Notes under the pieces: model-generated
What the model was told of the DNA's origin: nothing
The model's database searches: none
What the model saw: only the letters and a program-made list of their open reading frames with translations
Shown: positions 6,275-7,689 of the stretch, one piece after another
How positions within the stretch are numbered: position 1 is the stretch's first letter
How the letters are laid out: the number at the start of each line of letters is the position of its first letter
DNA from: UBA11164 sp002420085
GTDB lineage: Bacteria > Pseudomonadota > Gammaproteobacteria > Xanthomonadales > Xanthomonadaceae
Reading direction: 5' to 3'
DNA length: 7,689 nucleotides
Assembly (NCBI GenBank): GCA_031976395.1
Contig: DALYLJ010000158.1
Coordinates: 1 to 7,689, forward strand
Translations under genes and position numbers: made by a program

Positions 6275-7689
6275 AGCCATTGGCGAATCTCCTCGACCTC
6301 GACGCGAATTTCGTTCAGGACTGGCATGCTTGCGGCCTCCTGGAGGAAGGCGCGCAGGACATTGGCCGCCGCCGGGCCATTGCCGTCGATCTGCCGCAGT
6401 GCCGCCTTGAGCTTGGCGGCCAGCGAGGTCGCCTGACCCCGACTCAGCACGCCCTGATCGCGCAGGCGGTAGAGATCGGTCAGCACGTGTTCGATCCGTG
6501 CCTGAGCCGAGCGCGGCTCGATGAACACCGCCGTGGTCCGAGCGGCAACCTGGAAGGCACCGTCACGGTAACTCGATGTCCGATCGGCGCTGTCGGGGGC
6601 CGACCGCAATTCCGGATGAAGAATCGGCGGCGTCGCGCCAGCCGGCAGATAAGGGAACTCCACCGCAGCACTGCCGGCATTGAACAGCACGACGATCCGC
6701 GCATTGCGACGATCGAATCGACCCTCCGGATCATCCAGTCGCATCACGATCAGACCGGGGATCTGGTCCGGACCGGTGTTCTCGAAATGCACGGCCGAAT
6801 GGATCGCGGCGGCATCGCGCAGACGGAACAATGGCGAGCCGGAGCGAATCCGCAGCAGCCGCTCGAACAGGTCGCGGGTGCCAGCCAGATCCTCCGGCTG
6901 CGGCCTGAGCGCAGGGTCGGCCAGCAGTGGGGCCATCAGTGGCCAGTTGTCGCGATTCTTTTCGGCCACGGGCAGCCCCCGACCCCAGCCGTGGCTCTGC
7001 AAACTGTAATCGAGGGCATTGAACCAGTCGCCGGAATTGAAACTGTCGCGATCCAGCGATTTCGAGCGCAGGATCTCCTGACCGGCATGGAAGAACGGAA
7101 TGCCCTGGCCGAGTGCGATCAGGGCCAGACCCATCCGATGCAGTCGAATGCGCTCGGCCAGCGGCGTGCTGTCGGCGGCCTTCAACTGCAGGGTATCGAA
7201 CAGGGTCTCGTTGTCGTGCGAGGCGGTGTAGCTGATGTCCTCCTGCGGATCGGCGGTGTAGCCGGCGCGCTGGCCGAAATAATCGACCTCGTCGGCACGG
7301 ACCGCGCGGCCCTCGGCATCGATCAGTCGATACTCGGCCAGGGTTCCGGCCAGCCCAATCCGCACCCAGTCGCTGACGTGCAGCAAGCGTGCCCGCTGGT
7401 CGCCCTGCTCGGTGCCATTGGGATCGGTGTACAGGCCGCTGATCAAGCCCTGGTCGCGCAGACCGCTGAACGGACTGCCGCCTCGGGCGCCATCGCGCAG
7501 GCGATCGTTGAAGGTGCCGATGCCGGTGCCGCTCATGTTGCGCTGGATGGCGTTGATGCCACGCGCATTGTCGGCCACTTCACCGAAATTCCAGCCTTCG
7601 CCATAGACGTAGATCGCCTTGCCATCGACACCGCCGCGCTCGATCGTGAGCGCATCCAGCGCCTGACGCAGGCGCAGCAGGTTGGACTT
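6262..7689 (-). CDS. pulA: Pullulanase-type alpha-1,6-glucosidase, C-terminal part (5' end outside window)
   Basis: A total of 475 residues are visible, and the frame stays open to the right edge. An in-frame GTG at 7578 is internal, not a start. The enzyme hydrolyses alpha-1,6 branch points of starch, glycogen or pullulan. The visible part begins late in the GH13 barrel. YGEGWNFGE carries the acid/base Glu (7597-7599), followed by NMSGTGIGTFNDRLRDG-ARGG, a signature of pullulanases. Region IV is YTASHDNETLFD (His at 7216-7218). The segment from SGSPLFRLRDAA through HFENTGPDQIPGLIVMRLDDP to VVLFNAG matches the DUF3372 C-terminal domain of Klebsiella-type PulA. Region II, with the Asp nucleophile, is upstream of the window, as is any signal or lipobox, so activity and location cannot be fully judged. 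An extra helical tail follows (6265-6498). The amylase starts 141 bases downstream on the same strand, so one operon is likely. Confidence 0.93.
   Translation of the reverse strand, partial: KSNLLRLRQALDALTIERGGVDGKAIYVYGEGWNFGEVADNARGINAIQRNMSGTGIGTFNDRLRDGARGGSPFSGLRDQGLISGLYTDPNGTEQGDQRARLLHVSDWVRIGLAGTLAEYRLIDAEGRAVRADEVDYFGQRAGYTADPQEDISYTASHDNETLFDTLQLKAADSTPLAERIRLHRMGLALIALGQGIPFFHAGQEILRSKSLDRDSFNSGDWFNALDYSLQSHGWGRGLPVAEKNRDNWPLMAPLLADPALRPQPEDLAGTRDLFERLLRIRSGSPLFRLRDAAAIHSAVHFENTGPDQIPGLIVMRLDDPEGRFDRRNARIVVLFNAGSAAVEFPYLPAGATPPILHPELRSAPDSADRTSSYRDGAFQVAARTTAVFIEPRSAQARIEHVLTDLYRLRDQGVLSRGQATSLAAKLKAALRQIDGNGPAAANVLRAFLQEAASMPVLNEIRVEVEEIRQWLLGT
6265..6498 (-). other. FIMAH-like helical tail domain of the pullulanase
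   Basis: The last 78 residues follow the normal end of the pullulanase C-terminal domain (TTAVFIEP). They read as three or four amphipathic helices: IEHVLTDLYRLRDQGVLSRG, then ATSLAAKLKAALRQID, then AAANVLRAFLQEAASM, and VEVEEIRQWLLG. The pattern of L--L---G-L, SL--KL-AAL and AA-N-L-AF resembles the FIMAH domain, found at the C-terminus of many secreted hydrolases and surface proteins. FIMAH function is not established. The assignment rests on motif memory, not on a profile search. Confidence 0.55.

Noticed and set aside
7412..7606. Small plus-strand open frame near the right edge
   Set aside because: It is antisense to the pullulanase catalytic core (region III), which is certain from its motifs.

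Overview
The window is a GC-rich, densely coded bacterial segment that holds most of a starch and alpha-glucan degradation locus. Four consecutive genes lie on the minus strand and are read from right to left: a pullulanase-type debranching enzyme (its 5' part lies beyond the right edge), a secreted GH13 alpha-amylase with three N-terminal starch-binding-like modules, a GH97 alpha-glucosidase of the inverting (SusB-like) type, and a CE1/esterase-D-like alpha/beta hydrolase. At the left edge the last 18 codons of an unidentified plus-strand gene converge on the cluster.

Layout: positions 1-59 hold the plus-strand gene end. Positions 79-117 hold a nested inverted repeat between the convergent genes, a good terminator candidate. 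The esterase is at 106-1149, GH97 at 1146-3311 (sharing a 4-base ATGA overlap with the esterase), and the amylase at 3370-6120. A 141-base gap with three near-repeats of a 14-mer follows, and the pullulanase runs from 6262 past the right edge. No gap exceeds 300 bases. I see no tRNA, rRNA, mobile element, CRISPR array or phage gene.

The genes make a coherent pathway. The debranching enzyme cuts alpha-1,6 branches, and the amylase, held on granules or polymers by its three modules, cuts alpha-1,4 chains. GH97 then releases glucose from the resulting oligosaccharides, and the esterase may remove ester decorations or act on a product. The three genes with a visible 5' end all encode Sec-type signal sequences, each preceded by an unusually long polar leader, so the work probably happens in the periplasm or outside the cell. 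No transporter or TonB receptor is visible in this window.

The pullulanase C-terminal domain type (DUF3372, as in Klebsiella PulA), the high GC and the codon use suggest a gammaproteobacterium, perhaps Xanthomonadales/Lysobacterales-like. That placement is an inference and is not proven by anything here. The least ordinary features are a FIMAH-like helical tail on the pullulanase, an A-B-A' arrangement of binding modules in the amylase, and an esterase translationally coupled to GH97.
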